Under the pieces are notes generated by a model. That model searched no databases. It saw only the letters and a program-made list of their open reading frames with translations, and had not been told where the DNA came from. A DNA stretch of 64,000 nt from Marivirga atlantica (lineage in GTDB: Bacteria > Bacteroidota > Bacteroidia > Cytophagales > Cyclobacteriaceae), in the NCBI RefSeq assembly GCF_016734805.1, contig NZ_JAERQG010000002.1, positions 310,001 to 374,000 of the forward strand, written 5' to 3'. Every line of letters begins with the position of its first letter. The first letter of the stretch is position 1. This document shows, in pieces, positions 45,034 through 54,787 of the stretch. Both the position numbers and the translations under genes were made by a program.

Positions 45034-45127
45034 GGATATTAGGCTTTTAAAACTTCATCACTCCATTCATCAATTTTGCTTTTCAGCATCAATATATTTA
45101 GCTAATATTGAACTTTAATTCGAATAA

Positions 45128-45805
45128 ATGGCAGAAAGAAGTAGTGTTTTCGATATGATTGGACCAGTGATGATTGGTCCTTCTAGCTCCCATACCGCTG
45201 GCGTTGTGCGTATTGCGCGTGCTGCTATTAAGGTTTTGGGAGGTACTCCTGATTCAGCTATAATTACTTTTTACAACTCTTTTGCTCGTACCTATGAAGG
45301 CCATGGTAGCGATAAAGCTATTGTTGCCGGTTTATTGAATTTTAAAACAGATGATGTACGCATCAAGCAGTCATTTGATTTTGCTGAAGAGAAAGGTTTA
45401 GAGTATACTTTTAAATCTATTGGTAATGCCGCAACCTATCATCCTAATACTATTAAGTTAAATCTTAAAAAAGGTGATAATGAAGTGGAAGTAATTGGTG
45501 AAAGCAAAGGTGGCGGTGTAATTAATATTGCCAAAGTAAATGGTTTTACTGCTAACTTTTCTGCAGCGCTACATACCTTGATTATTTTTGCAGGAGATAC
45601 TAAGGGAAGCATCGCATTTATTTCAAATATTCTTAATAACGATAAGATTAATATTGCCACAATGAGCGTTTCCAGAAAGGGGAAAAATGATGTGGCGTGC
45701 CTGGTAATTGAAATGGACTCAGGTTTAAAAGACATTTCGCTTGCCTATTTAAAGAGCCTAGATTGGGTTAAAAACGTAATTTATATTCCAGATATCGACT
45801 TATAA
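45128..45805 (+). CDS. sdaAB: L-serine dehydratase, iron-sulfur type, beta subunit
   Basis: Beta subunit of the two-chain Fe-S L-serine deaminase that makes pyruvate and ammonia. The 225 residues have MIGPVMIGPSSSHTAG at the start of the catalytic beta domain, TYEGHGSDKAI, and an ACT domain near the C terminus (IAFISNILNNDKINIATMSVSR). The alpha subunit, which holds the Fe-S ligands, is not adjacent; the next gene is tolC-like, 11 bases on. The alpha subunit must be encoded elsewhere. Confidence 0.9.
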   Translation: MAERSSVFDMIGPVMIGPSSSHTAGVVRIARAAIKVLGGTPDSAIITFYNSFARTYEGHGSDKAIVAGLLNFKTDDVRIKQSFDFAEEKGLEYTFKSIGNAATYHPNTIKLNLKKGDNEVEVIGESKGGGVINIAKVNGFTANFSAALHTLIIFAGDTKGSIAFISNILNNDKINIATMSVSRKGKNDVACLVIEMDSGLKDISLAYLKSLDWVKNVIYIPDIDL

Positions 45806-45816
45806 AGCTTAGTAAT

Positions 45817-47253
45817 ATGATTAAAAAAGGACTTCTAATTTTATTAATAATGGCAGGGATGCTGCATGTATCTCAAGCGCAGGAAACATGGTCATTACAA
45901 AAATGTGTTGATTATGCGCTGGAAAACAATATTCAAATAAAACAGGCTGAGCTTGATAATAAAACAGCGGAGGTTAATTTGTTTGGAAGTAGGATGAGTA
46001 GCCTACCAAACTTGAATGCTAATTTGGGATATAACTATTCAGTTGGTCGTTCAATAGATCCATTTACAAACACTATAATTGATCAAGATGTAACATCTCA
46101 AAATGGAGGTATCAATGCAAGTGTTCCAATCTTTAATGGTTTTCAAATTAGAAATGCAAAGAAGCGTGATGAGCAAAGCTTGTTGGCAGCTAATTACAAT
46201 TTAGAAGATACTAAAAATACCGTAACACTTAATGTGGTTACTTTTTACACCAATATACTTTTTAATAGAGAATTATTGGAAGTAGCACAACTAAGACTAC
46301 AAACAACGCAGACACAAGAAAATAGGGTAAGTAAGCAGGTTGAACTTGGAGCTCTTCCTCAGGCCAACCTCTTGCAAATTAGGCAGCAACTGGCCAATGA
46401 TGAATTAGAAGTGATAAGGGCAGAAAACAATGTAGAACTTTCAACACTGCAGTTAAAGCAAGCGTTGCAGATTGCGGCAGATGTCGATTTTCAAATCGAA
46501 GTACCTGAATTGAATGATCCTGAACAAGGGGGCGTATTAGAAAGCTCACAGCAGATATATGAATATGCGCTGCAGAATCAACCCGTTATAAAAGCAGCTA
46601 AGGCTAATACCAAATCTGCTGAGTATGGTATTGGTGTAGCTAAGAGTGGTTACTATCCATCAATTAGTGCCAGCGCTGGATTTTCAACAGCCTATTCTAG
46701 TGCAGCACCAGATCAGTTACCTGCTATTGGTGCAGAGCAAGTTGTAGAACAAGTACCTATTGGTATTGTAGAGGGCACTAATCAAGTTGTTGTTACTCAA
46801 ACAACGAGGCCAGCCGAGTTTAGAGATAATACTTTTATGAATCAGTTAGATGTCAATCAACGAAAGTTTGCTGGTATCTCTGTTAATATCCCTATCTTTA
46901 ACAGATTTCAGGTAAAGAACAACGTGCAAAGAGCCGTAATCAATCATGAAAGAAATGAGTATCAGTTAATAGCTACAAAAAATCAACTTCAACAAACTAT
47001 TGAGCAAGCGTACCTTGATGTTAAAACTGCTTCCAAAGCCTATAGTGCTCTTGAGAATAGTTTAGAAGCAGCCGAGCTTTCTTTTGAAAATGCAAAGCAG
47101 AGATTAGAACTTGGAGCGACAGACGCGGTAGAATACACACAAATAAAAAATGATTACGAAAGAGTGAAGTCAGATTTGGTTCGTGCCAAATATGATTTTA
47201 TTTTTAAATCCAAAGTATTGGATTTTTATCAGGGTAAACCCTTAAACTTTTAA
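45817..47253 (+). CDS. TolC family outer-membrane efflux protein
   Basis: A 478-residue TolC-like channel with a signal peptide (LLILLIMAGMLHVSQAQ). The mature protein begins ETWSLQKCVDYALENN, the usual TolC family opening, and shows two repeats of long helical hairpins. It would form the outer-membrane duct for the membrane fusion protein encoded 2 bases downstream. No inner-membrane pump (MacB or RND) follows; a terminator ends the operon after the fusion protein. Confidence 0.92.
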   Translation: MIKKGLLILLIMAGMLHVSQAQETWSLQKCVDYALENNIQIKQAELDNKTAEVNLFGSRMSSLPNLNANLGYNYSVGRSIDPFTNTIIDQDVTSQNGGINASVPIFNGFQIRNAKKRDEQSLLAANYNLEDTKNTVTLNVVTFYTNILFNRELLEVAQLRLQTTQTQENRVSKQVELGALPQANLLQIRQQLANDELEVIRAENNVELSTLQLKQALQIAADVDFQIEVPELNDPEQGGVLESSQQIYEYALQNQPVIKAAKANTKSAEYGIGVAKSGYYPSISASAGFSTAYSSAAPDQLPAIGAEQVVEQVPIGIVEGTNQVVVTQTTRPAEFRDNTFMNQLDVNQRKFAGISVNIPIFNRFQVKNNVQRAVINHERNEYQLIATKNQLQQTIEQAYLDVKTASKAYSALENSLEAAELSFENAKQRLELGATDAVEYTQIKNDYERVKSDLVRAKYDFIFKSKVLDFYQGKPLNF

Positions 47254-47255
47254 TA

Positions 47256-48614
47256 ATGGCTAAGAAGAAGTCTTCAAACAAAATTATTTATATCCTTTTA
47301 GGGGTAGTTGTAGTATTAATTGCCGTAGTAATTATTGCAAAAAAATCTGGAGCAGGTATAGGGCAGGCACCTTCTGTGAAAGTAGAATTGGCTCAGGCCG
47401 AAAAAAGGACAATCGTTGAGAAAGTTAATGCCAGCGGTACAGTTCAACCAGTAGTTGAAGTTAAGTTAAGCCCAGATGTGGCTGGTGAAATTATTGAATT
47501 GAATGTCGAAGAAGGTGATCCGGTAAAAAAGGATGAGTTATTGGTTAAAATACGACCTGATAACTTCATTAGTGCACTTGAAAGAGCGAAGGCAAATTTA
47601 AGTCAGCAAAAGGCCAACCTTGAACAATCACGAGCAGCACTTGAAAGAGCAAAAGCTTCTGCAGTGAGGGCTGATCAGGATTTCAAAAGACAGCAAAAGT
47701 TGTATGATGAGAAAGTGATTTCACAATCAGACTTTGAGCAGGCGCAAGCTAATTATTCAATTGCCATGAATGATAAAAAGGCTGCAGAGAAGAATGTGTT
47801 AGCCGCGCAATACATTGTTGAAAGTGGTCAGGCAACTGTTGATGAAGCACAGGAGAATTTGAGAAGAACAACTATCTATGCCCCTGTTGATGGAACTGTA
47901 TCTAAATTAAGTGTTGAGCTTGGTGAGCGCGTAGTAGGTACTCAGCAAATGGCAGGTACCGAAATGATGCGTATTGCTAATTTAAATAATATGGAGGTTC
48001 GTGTTGATGTGAACGAGAATGATATCATCCGAATTAATATAGGTGACACTGCAATTATTGAAGTGGATTCATACACTTTCATGGAGAAGAAGTTTAAGGG
48101 AGTTGTTACTGCTATTGCTAATACAGCTAAAGACAAAGCTTCACCAGATGCCGTTACAGAGTTTGAGGTAAAAGTTAAGATTCTCAATTCTTCTTATGAA
48201 GATTTATTAGAGAAACAAGGATCTTCACCTTTCCGTCCGGGTATGACAGCAAGTGTTGAAATCATTACTGAAACTAAGGAGAATGTATTAGCTGTACCGC
48301 TTTCAGCCGTAACCATTAGAGATATCACTCAGAAGAAGGATTCTACCGGAGCTAAACCTAAAATGGTAAAAGCAGAGAACAATAAAGAAAATGAGAAAGA
48401 GGTAGTATTCATGGTAAAGGATGATAATATTGTGGAGATGAAAGAGGTGGTAACTGGCATAAGCGACTTTGAATACATCATGATAGAAAAAGGTCTTTCA
48501 GCAGATGATCAGGTTGTGAAAGGACCGTTCTTAGTGGTTTCTAAAACGCTGGAAGATGGTGACAGAATCGAGAAGAAAGAAGAGAGAAAAAGAGGTGAGG
48601 ATTCGGAAGAATAA
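47256..48614 (+). CDS. Efflux membrane fusion protein (MacA/HlyD-like)
   Basis: A 452-residue periplasmic adaptor with an N-terminal membrane anchor (IIYILLGVVVVLIAVVIIA). The lipoyl-like half is split by a long coiled-coil hairpin (~105-210, Ala/Gln/Lys-rich: NLSQQKANLEQSRAALERAK) and resumes with TIYAPVDGTVSKLSVELGE. A barrel domain follows, and the C terminus is strongly charged (KKEERKRGEDSEE). It links TolC with an inner-membrane transporter that is not encoded here. MacA-type is favoured over RND-type by its overall form, without certainty. Confidence 0.9.
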   Translation: MAKKKSSNKIIYILLGVVVVLIAVVIIAKKSGAGIGQAPSVKVELAQAEKRTIVEKVNASGTVQPVVEVKLSPDVAGEIIELNVEEGDPVKKDELLVKIRPDNFISALERAKANLSQQKANLEQSRAALERAKASAVRADQDFKRQQKLYDEKVISQSDFEQAQANYSIAMNDKKAAEKNVLAAQYIVESGQATVDEAQENLRRTTIYAPVDGTVSKLSVELGERVVGTQQMAGTEMMRIANLNNMEVRVDVNENDIIRINIGDTAIIEVDSYTFMEKKFKGVVTAIANTAKDKASPDAVTEFEVKVKILNSSYEDLLEKQGSSPFRPGMTASVEIITETKENVLAVPLSAVTIRDITQKKDSTGAKPKMVKAENNKENEKEVVFMVKDDNIVEMKEVVTGISDFEYIMIEKGLSADDQVVKGPFLVVSKTLEDGDRIEKKEERKRGEDSEE

Positions 48615-48633
48615 TTCATAAAGAAATAATAGA

Positions 48634-48667
48634 AAAGCCCTTGATTAATCATCAAGGGCTTTTTTTA
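48634..48667. terminator. Bidirectional terminator between convergent genes
   Basis: The stem AAAGCCCTTGAT (from 48634) with ATCAAGGGCTTT (48651-48662) is flanked by A on one side and T on the other, so it can stop both the efflux operon and the TlpA-like gene. Its right arm also encodes the last residues (ALDD) of the TlpA-like protein on the minus strand. Confidence 0.85.
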
Positions 48668-49220
48668 TGAGTGTTCGGGTTTGCTCATTATCATAATTAG
48701 CCATGCCTTCATGCTGCATTAGTACTTTTCCATCTTTTGATAGCAGAAATGTTGTGGGCAATGTGCCCTTATATATTGCTGGTAAATTCAATGATTCAAC
48801 ATGATAAATCTGAAAATCAAATCCTTTTCTTTTAACTAGCGCTTTAGATTTTTCGAAATTATCCTCAACTGATATCATCAAAAAGACTACTTCATCATTG
48901 TCTGCATAATCCTGATAGAGCTGATTGATATTGGGCATTTCTGCCAGACATGGTGGACACCAGGATGCCCAGAAGTTGACAAAAACCACTTTACCACTTT
49001 TATCGCTTAAGCTGAAAATCTTTCCTTTTGTATTTGAGAAAATTAGCTCACCTTCAATTGGCTTTTGAAGCACTTCAGATTCTGGAGAAATGATCCCTGT
49101 TGCCAACACAAGCTGTTGAAGCTTTGCTGCCACAGGTACATACCAGCCGGTTAAATAAAGGATAGCAAAGGCTGCTATTAAAATAATCCACTCAATGATA
49201 TTTCGTCTCAAACTAGGCAC
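48645..49220 (-). CDS. TlpA-like membrane-anchored thioredoxin
   Basis: A 191-residue periplasmic disulfide reductase-type protein. An N-terminal segment (EWIILIAAFAILYLTGW) anchors it, followed by a thioredoxin fold with the intact site FWASWCPPCLAEMPN and cis-Pro in TLPTTFLL. GTG start at 49220. Likely roles are reduction of cytochrome c thiols or repair of envelope disulfides. The stop codon lies inside the terminator stem. Confidence 0.9.
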   Translation of the reverse strand: MPSLRRNIIEWIILIAAFAILYLTGWYVPVAAKLQQLVLATGIISPESEVLQKPIEGELIFSNTKGKIFSLSDKSGKVVFVNFWASWCPPCLAEMPNINQLYQDYADNDEVVFLMISVEDNFEKSKALVKRKGFDFQIYHVESLNLPAIYKGTLPTTFLLSKDGKVLMQHEGMANYDNEQTRTLIKKALDD

Positions 49221-49380
49221 TTATGATGAATTTGAGGTAAAGGTATAAAAGTGACCAGAATCAATAAGTAAACATTGTTACAATTGTATAAATAATTAAC
49301 GCTTAGTTTTTCAATGATTAAAGAGGTGTTTCTTTTAAGAAGAATTACTTTAGCTATTTGCATCTAATCAAATAATAAAA

Positions 49381-50385
49381 TTGAGCGACCTTATCTCCAT
49401 AGTGATGCCTGTTAAGAATGCTGGAGCGTATTTGGAAGAAGGCCTGGACAGTATTTTAAATCAATCTGAAACTAATTGGGAATTGATTGCTGTGAACGAT
49501 CACTCAATAGATAAAAGTGAGCACATATTGCAGACCTATGCAAATAGCGATCAGCGAATAAGTTATTTTAATAATGCAGGTGATGGTATTATCCCTGCTT
49601 TGCAAACAGCTTACAGCCATGCTTCAGGTAATATGATTCATCGCATGGATGCCGATGATGTAATGCCTCCGCATAAGTTGAAGCTGCTAAAAACGAAACT
49701 TCAAGAAGTTGGGACAGGACATGTGGTAACCGGAAAAGTTGAATACTTTGCGGAAAGTGAAGTTAGTAATGGCTATAGAAAGTATGAGCATTGGTTGAAT
49801 CAGCTTTGTGAAGCCGATAGTCATTGGCTGAGCATTTATAAAGAGTGTGTGATTGCTTCACCTGCCTGGCTTATCTTCAGAGATGATTTTGAGAAATGTG
49901 GAGGTTTTGATTCAACTATTTATCCGGAAGATTATGACCTGGTATTTAGGTTTTATAAAGCAGGATATAAGGTCGAGTCAGTAGATGAGGTAGTGCATCT
50001 TTGGAGAGATCATTCCTCAAGAACAAGCAGGAACCATCCCAATTATCAGCAGAATGCTTTTTTCAGTATCAAGCTTCATTATTTTTTTGAATTGGATAGA
50101 GATTTTTCCAGGCCACTGGTGGTATGGGGCGCAGGGCCAAAAGGAAAGATTATGGCTAAACTTTTAAAAAAGAGAAATGAAAAGTTCGTCTGGGCCTGCA
50201 ACAATCCAAACAAAAAGGGACATGATATTTATGATAAAACCATGCAATCTATTGGTGAAATCATGAAGCTGCCTGAGCCACAAATACTGATTACAGTGGC
50301 TCAACGCAATGCGCAAAAGGAAATTAGAAAGTATTTAACAACACATGGATTAGAGGAATACAAAGACTATTATTTCTTCAGGTAA
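49381..50385 (+). CDS. Family 2 glycosyltransferase with C-terminal Rossmann-like domain
   Basis: A 334-residue GT2 enzyme starting from TTG (MSDLISIVMPVKN); an in-frame stop lies just upstream and no earlier ATG exists. The GT-A fold contains VNDHSIDKS and the metal-binding DxD in IHRMDADDVMPP, with PEDYDLVFRFYKAG as the acceptor-side motif. From residue ~238 a second small domain begins, RPLVVWGAGPKGKIMAKLL, resembling a dinucleotide-binding fold. Such a fusion is less usual. Substrate unknown. Confidence 0.88.
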   Translation: MSDLISIVMPVKNAGAYLEEGLDSILNQSETNWELIAVNDHSIDKSEHILQTYANSDQRISYFNNAGDGIIPALQTAYSHASGNMIHRMDADDVMPPHKLKLLKTKLQEVGTGHVVTGKVEYFAESEVSNGYRKYEHWLNQLCEADSHWLSIYKECVIASPAWLIFRDDFEKCGGFDSTIYPEDYDLVFRFYKAGYKVESVDEVVHLWRDHSSRTSRNHPNYQQNAFFSIKLHYFFELDRDFSRPLVVWGAGPKGKIMAKLLKKRNEKFVWACNNPNKKGHDIYDKTMQSIGEIMKLPEPQILITVAQRNAQKEIRKYLTTHGLEEYKDYYFFR

Positions 50386-50440
50386 TATATTTATCGAAAA
50401 GCATTTTATTTTACTTCAATTATTGCTTTACTTAGCATCA

Positions 50441-50548
50441 CTTATCCAGAAAGACTGAGGGACAGGGCCCTTTGAAGTCTTAGCAACCTTCTACAATGAA
50501 AGGTGCTAATTCCCTTTAGCTGATCGAAACATCAGTTATGAAGATAAG
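50441..50548 (+). ncRNA. SAM-I (S-box) riboswitch upstream of metH
   Basis: The sequence has all key SAM-I elements. P1 is CTTATC (50441-50446) with GATAAG (50543-50548). P2 is AAGACT (50451-50456) with AGTCTT (50476-50481). The conserved core GAGGGACAGGGCCC is followed by TTAGCAACC, and later GGTGCTAATTCC before the P4 stem CTGAT/ATCAG. It senses S-adenosylmethionine and should reduce metH expression when SAM is plentiful. The ATG follows P1 by only 41 bases and there is no terminator T-tract, so control of translation initiation is more likely than transcription termination. Confidence 0.93.
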
Positions 50549-50589
50549 CAAGCCTCTCAAGTGCTCTTTCTGGAAAATGACAAAACAGA

Positions 50590-53500
50590 ATGAGCAAATT
50601 CAACAAAGACCTACTTAAAGAAAGAATATTAGTGCTGGATGGCGCTATGGGCACCATGATTCAGCAGTATAAACTGAATGAGTCGGACTATAGAGGAGAA
50701 AGGTTCAAAGACTATTCTTCTGATTTAAAGGGAAATAATGATTTGTTATCCCTCACCCAGCCTGAAATCATTAAATCGATTCACAGGAAATACTTTGAGG
50801 CGGGTGCTGATATAGTTGAAACCAATACATTCAGTGGTACAACCATAGCCATGGCAGATTATGGCATGGAAGAGCTAGTGTATGAGTTAAACTTTGAATC
50901 GGCCAAAATAGCCAGAGATGTAGCTGATGAATTTACTGATAAACCTCGATTTGTAGCAGGTTCAATAGGTCCAACCAATAGAACGGCCTCACTTTCTCCT
51001 GATGTAAACAGACCTGGCTTCAGAGCTATCTCTTTTGATGAACTCAAAATAGCCTACAAACAACAGGCAGAAGCTTTAGCAGCTGGCGGGGTAGATATTT
51101 TTCTGGTTGAAACAGTATTCGATACCCTTAATTGTAAAGCAGCGCTGCTGGCCATTACTGAATTGAAGGAAGAACAAGGTATCGACATTCCCGTGATGGT
51201 GTCCGGTACTATCACTGATGCCAGTGGGAGAACTTTATCTGGTCAAACAGTGGAGGCTTTTTGGAATAGTATAAGGCATTTTCCTCTACTGAGCATAGGA
51301 TTTAATTGCGCTTTAGGGGCAGACCAGCTGAAAGTATATCTACAACAACTAGCAAGAATTTCAGATGTAGCCATCTCGTGCCATCCAAATGCCGGATTGC
51401 CAAATGAATTTGGTGAATACGATGAAACACCTGGCCAGATGAGTAACATCATTAAAAGCTATCTGGATGAAGGTTTGGTGAACATCATTGGTGGTTGTTG
51501 TGGTACACAACCGGAGCATATTGCCGCAATTGCACAATACGCTATTGAAAGTAAGCCGCGAGTAACGCCAAAGAAAGAGCAATTAATGCGCTTAAGTGGT
51601 TTAGAGCCTTTGAATGTGACTAAAGAATTAAACTTCGTGAATATTGGGGAGCGTACCAATGTGGCCGGCTCAAAAAAGTTTGCTCGGCTTATTCGTGAAG
51701 AAAAGTTTGAGGAGGCAATAGCCATTGCCTTAGATCAGGTTGAAGGCGGAGCGCAAATCATAGATGTCAATATGGATGATGGCATGCTCGATGCAGAGCG
51801 TGTGATGCCTGAATTTCTCAATTTGTTGGCTTCCGAACCTGATATCGCCAAACTTCCTTTTATGATTGACTCCTCTAAATGGCAAGTGATAGAAGCAGGC
51901 TTAAAGTGTACACAAGGGAAAAGTATTGTGAACTCAATAAGTTTGAAGGAAGGCGAAGAACAGTTTAAGGAGCATGCTCAGAAAATCCTTCACTATGGAG
52001 CAGCAGTTGTGGTGATGGCTTTCGATGAGAAAGGTCAAGCTGATACTTATGAGAGAAAAATTGAAGTCTGTAAGCGTTGCTATGATATTCTCGTTGATGA
52101 AGTGGGCTTTCCAGCTGAGGACATTATTTTTGATCCTAATATACTCACCATTGGAACTGGCATTGAGGAGCATGATAATTATGCCGTGGACTTTATTGAG
52201 GCAGTTCGATGGATCAAAACACATCTTCCTCACGCTAAAACTTCTGGTGGTGTAAGTAACATTTCTTTCTCTTTCAGGGGCAATAATGTTGTGCGAGAAG
52301 CCATGCATTCAGCTTTCTTGTTTCATGCTATCAAAGCAGGTCTGGATATGGGAATTGTTAATCCCGGGATGATTGAAGTGTATGATGAAATAGATAAAGA
52401 GCTCTTACAGCATGTAGAAGATCTCATCTTTAATAGAAGAGAGGATGCTACAGAACGCCTGATGGCTTATGCTGAGAACTTAAAGCCGGAAGAGAAAGCT
52501 GCCAAGGAAATTTCTGAATGGAGAAATGAATCGGTCAATAGGCGTTTGGAACATGCACTCATAAAAGGTATTACTGAATTCATAGAAGCCGATGTGGAAG
52601 AGGCCCGGCAAGCCGCAACTCGTCCATTAGATGTTATAGAAGGCCCTTTGATGGATGGGATGAATGTGGTAGGAGATTTGTTTGGATCAGGAAAGATGTT
52701 TTTGCCCCAGGTGGTAAAAAGCGCGCGAGTAATGAAGAAGGCGGTTGCTTATTTACTGCCTTATATTGAAGAAGAGAAAAAATCAGCCCCTAAATCCCCA
52801 AGTGCCCCTATATCCCCAAAGGGGACTAATAGTGGGACTTATGGATGGCAAACAGCAGATTCAAATCTTTACAAGCTCACAAAGGAGTATGCGAAAGAGA
52901 TGAGAAGAAACCCTACCAAAGCTGAGGAGTTGCTTTGGGATGTTCTAAAAGGTAAAAAATTAGAAGGTTTTAAGTTTAGAAGGCAACATATAATAGGCGG
53001 TTACATCGCTGATTTTATTTGCTTAAGAGAAAACCTTATTATCGAGGTAGATGGCCTTATTCATCAATTACCTGAAAATAAGATAAATGATGAAATAAGA
53101 ACTGAATGGCTAGAAGCACAAGGGTTTAAGGTCATTAGGTTTACAAATGATGAGGTAATATCTCAATTGGATATTGTTCAGGAGAGAATTTTAAAGGCGC
53201 TGCATTCCCCCTCTGGGGGCCAGGGGGCTGTGGGGGATGCTGCAGCCAAGAAAATTCTCATGGCCACTGTAAAAGGTGATGTACACGATATCGGCAAAAA
53301 CATCGTCTCTGTTGTATTGGCCTGCAATAACTACGAAATCATTGATTTGGGCGTGATGGTACCTTTACAGAAGATTCTCGAAGAGGCAGAAAAGCACCAG
53401 GTGGATATTATTGGACTGAGCGGCTTAATCACACCTTCACTGGATGAGATGATTTATGTAGTAGAGGAGATGGAAAAGCGAGGCTTGAAAACTCCTGTGA

Positions 53501-54696
53501 TGATAGGAGGTGCGACCACTTCAAGGATTCACACGGCCGTAAAAATTAAGCCACATTATAGCGGTCCAGTGATTCACGTGAATGATGCCTCAAGAAGTGT
53601 TACGGTGGCCGGGAAACTTTTAGGTAAAGACAAGGAAAATTTCTTTGAAGAAATAACCGCGGAATATACCGAGCTAAGAGAAGGACATGCCAGACGTTCT
53701 ACTGACAAGAAATATATTGCTATTGAGGAAGCTCGTAAAAATAAATACTCCATCGATTGGACGGCCTATCAACCAAAGGAGCCTAACCAAACAGGTGTGA
53801 CTGTATTAGATGATTACAATTTAGAAGAGATTGCCTCTTACATTGATTGGACACCATTTTTTCATACATGGGAATTAAAAGGGCGTTATCCTAAGATTCT
53901 GGCTGATCCGGAGAAAGGCGAAGAAGCACGCAAACTATTTGATGATGCACAGGAGATGCTAAATGATTTCATTAAAAATAAGAAGTTAACAGCTAAGGCA
54001 GTCTTTGGTCTGTTTCCTGCGCATACGGTTGGAGACGATAGCATAGAGGTATTTGCCGATCAACAGAAAAGCAAGAAGCTGGCAGAATTCCATACTTTAC
54101 GACAACAGCAGGAAAAGGCTAGTGGTCAGCCGAATTTCTCTTTTGCTGATTTTCTGGCTCCGCAAGAAGCCGAGCTCAACGACTACTTCGGTGCCTTTGC
54201 AGTGACTACAGGCATTGGCCTGGAAGAAATCGTAAAGGCTTATGAAGCGGATCATGATGATTACAATGCCATCATGGCGAAAGCCTTAGCTGATAGACTG
54301 GCAGAGGCCTTTGCCGAATTATTGCACCTAAAAGTCCGAAAGGAATATTGGGGTTATGCGGCCGATGAAAGCCTTGAAAATGAGGATTTAATCAAAGAAG
54401 CATACAAGGGAATTAGGCCTGCACCGGGTTATCCTGGCTGCCCAGATCACACGGAAAAGATCACGCTTTTTAATTTATTGGAAGTAGAAAAGCATGCCGG
54501 AATAAGTTTGACTGAAAATCTAGCCATGTGGCCTACTGCCTCGGTTAGCGGCTTTTATTTTGCGCATCCTGAAAGCAGGTATTTTGGTCTTGGAAAAATT
54601 GGTAAAGACCAGGTAGCAGATATTGCAAAAAGGAAAAATCAATCATTTGAAGAAATAGAACGTTGGCTAAAGCCGAATTTGAATTATGATGCTTAA
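50590..54696 (+). CDS. metH: Cobalamin-dependent methionine synthase with in-frame DUF559 insertion
   Basis: Transfers methyl from methyltetrahydrofolate to homocysteine. Domains: homocysteine domain (1-~330; zinc Cys240, Cys303, Cys304 in FNC and GGCCG), pterin domain (~345-610), cobalamin cap (~645-732), then an insertion (733-885), cobalamin Rossmann domain (~886-1010; GDVHDIG with Co-ligand His899) and SAM-binding activation domain ([12 protein letters not shown]). The length is 1368 residues against about 1230 for normal MetH. All catalytic motifs are intact and the insertion keeps frame, so the protein is probably functional. Under a SAM-I riboswitch; metF follows after 91 bases. Confidence 0.93.
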   Translation: MSKFNKDLLKERILVLDGAMGTMIQQYKLNESDYRGERFKDYSSDLKGNNDLLSLTQPEIIKSIHRKYFEAGADIVETNTFSGTTIAMADYGMEELVYELNFESAKIARDVADEFTDKPRFVAGSIGPTNRTASLSPDVNRPGFRAISFDELKIAYKQQAEALAAGGVDIFLVETVFDTLNCKAALLAITELKEEQGIDIPVMVSGTITDASGRTLSGQTVEAFWNSIRHFPLLSIGFNCALGADQLKVYLQQLARISDVAISCHPNAGLPNEFGEYDETPGQMSNIIKSYLDEGLVNIIGGCCGTQPEHIAAIAQYAIESKPRVTPKKEQLMRLSGLEPLNVTKELNFVNIGERTNVAGSKKFARLIREEKFEEAIAIALDQVEGGAQIIDVNMDDGMLDAERVMPEFLNLLASEPDIAKLPFMIDSSKWQVIEAGLKCTQGKSIVNSISLKEGEEQFKEHAQKILHYGAAVVVMAFDEKGQADTYERKIEVCKRCYDILVDEVGFPAEDIIFDPNILTIGTGIEEHDNYAVDFIEAVRWIKTHLPHAKTSGGVSNISFSFRGNNVVREAMHSAFLFHAIKAGLDMGIVNPGMIEVYDEIDKELLQHVEDLIFNRREDATERLMAYAENLKPEEKAAKEISEWRNESVNRRLEHALIKGITEFIEADVEEARQAATRPLDVIEGPLMDGMNVVGDLFGSGKMFLPQVVKSARVMKKAVAYLLPYIEEEKKSAPKSPSAPISPKGTNSGTYGWQTADSNLYKLTKEYAKEMRRNPTKAEELLWDVLKGKKLEGFKFRRQHIIGGYIADFICLRENLIIEVDGLIHQLPENKINDEIRTEWLEAQGFKVIRFTNDEVISQLDIVQERILKALHSPSGGQGAVGDAAAKKILMATVKGDVHDIGKNIVSVVLACNNYEIIDLGVMVPLQKILEEAEKHQVDIIGLSGLITPSLDEMIYVVEEMEKRGLKTPVMIGGATTSRIHTAVKIKPHYSGPVIHVNDASRSVTVAGKLLGKDKENFFEEITAEYTELREGHARRSTDKKYIAIEEARKNKYSIDWTAYQPKEPNQTGVTVLDDYNLEEIASYIDWTPFFHTWELKGRYPKILADPEKGEEARKLFDDAQEMLNDFIKNKKLTAKAVFGLFPAHTVGDDSIEVFADQQKSKKLAEFHTLRQQQEKASGQPNFSFADFLAPQEAELNDYFGAFAVTTGIGLEEIVKAYEADHDDYNAIMAKALADRLAEAFAELLHLKVRKEYWGYAADESLENEDLIKEAYKGIRPAPGYPGCPDHTEKITLFNLLEVEKHAGISLTENLAMWPTASVSGFYFAHPESRYFGLGKIGKDQVADIAKRKNQSFEEIERWLKPNLNYDA
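52786..53244 (+). mobile_element. In-frame DUF559 (Vsr-like endonuclease) insertion inside metH
   Basis: About 153 codons that break MetH between its two cobalamin domains. The ends are low-complexity and C/G-rich: ATCCCCAAGTGCCCCTATAT... on the left (52794-52825) and an imperfect inverted copy on the right (53206-53238), each with an inner palindrome (TCCCCAAAGGGGA; CCCCCTCTGGGGG). Between them residues ~751-872 encode a DUF559 domain with [25 protein letters not shown] and LIIEVDG; candidate catalytic residues are Glu779/780, Asp808, Glu819 and Asp821, all present. No self-splicing intein motifs are seen at the joins. Exact borders are uncertain by a few bases. Confidence 0.85.
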
Positions 54697-54734
54697 TACT
54701 TAATACATAGTACTTTGTACAAGGTATTAAGTAT
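54697..54734. repeat. Long inverted repeat between metH and metF
   Basis: Perfect 11-bp arms ATACTTAATAC (54697-54707) and GTATTAAGTAT (54724-54734) enclose a smaller GTAC-TTT-GTAC palindrome. It starts directly at the end of metH. There is no T-tract after the stem, so it may be an mRNA-stabilising hairpin or a processing site between metH and metF rather than a terminator. Confidence 0.6.
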
Positions 54735-54787
54735 CAAGATTGATTTCTTGAATAAATGAAATTCTCGTTTAATATTAAAATTCGATA

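Noticed and set aside
52786-53244. The metH insert as a self-splicing intein
   Set aside because: No Cys/Ser/Thr with intein block A at the left join, no His-Asn followed by Cys/Ser/Thr at the right join, and no Hint-type motifs; the only domain is DUF559.
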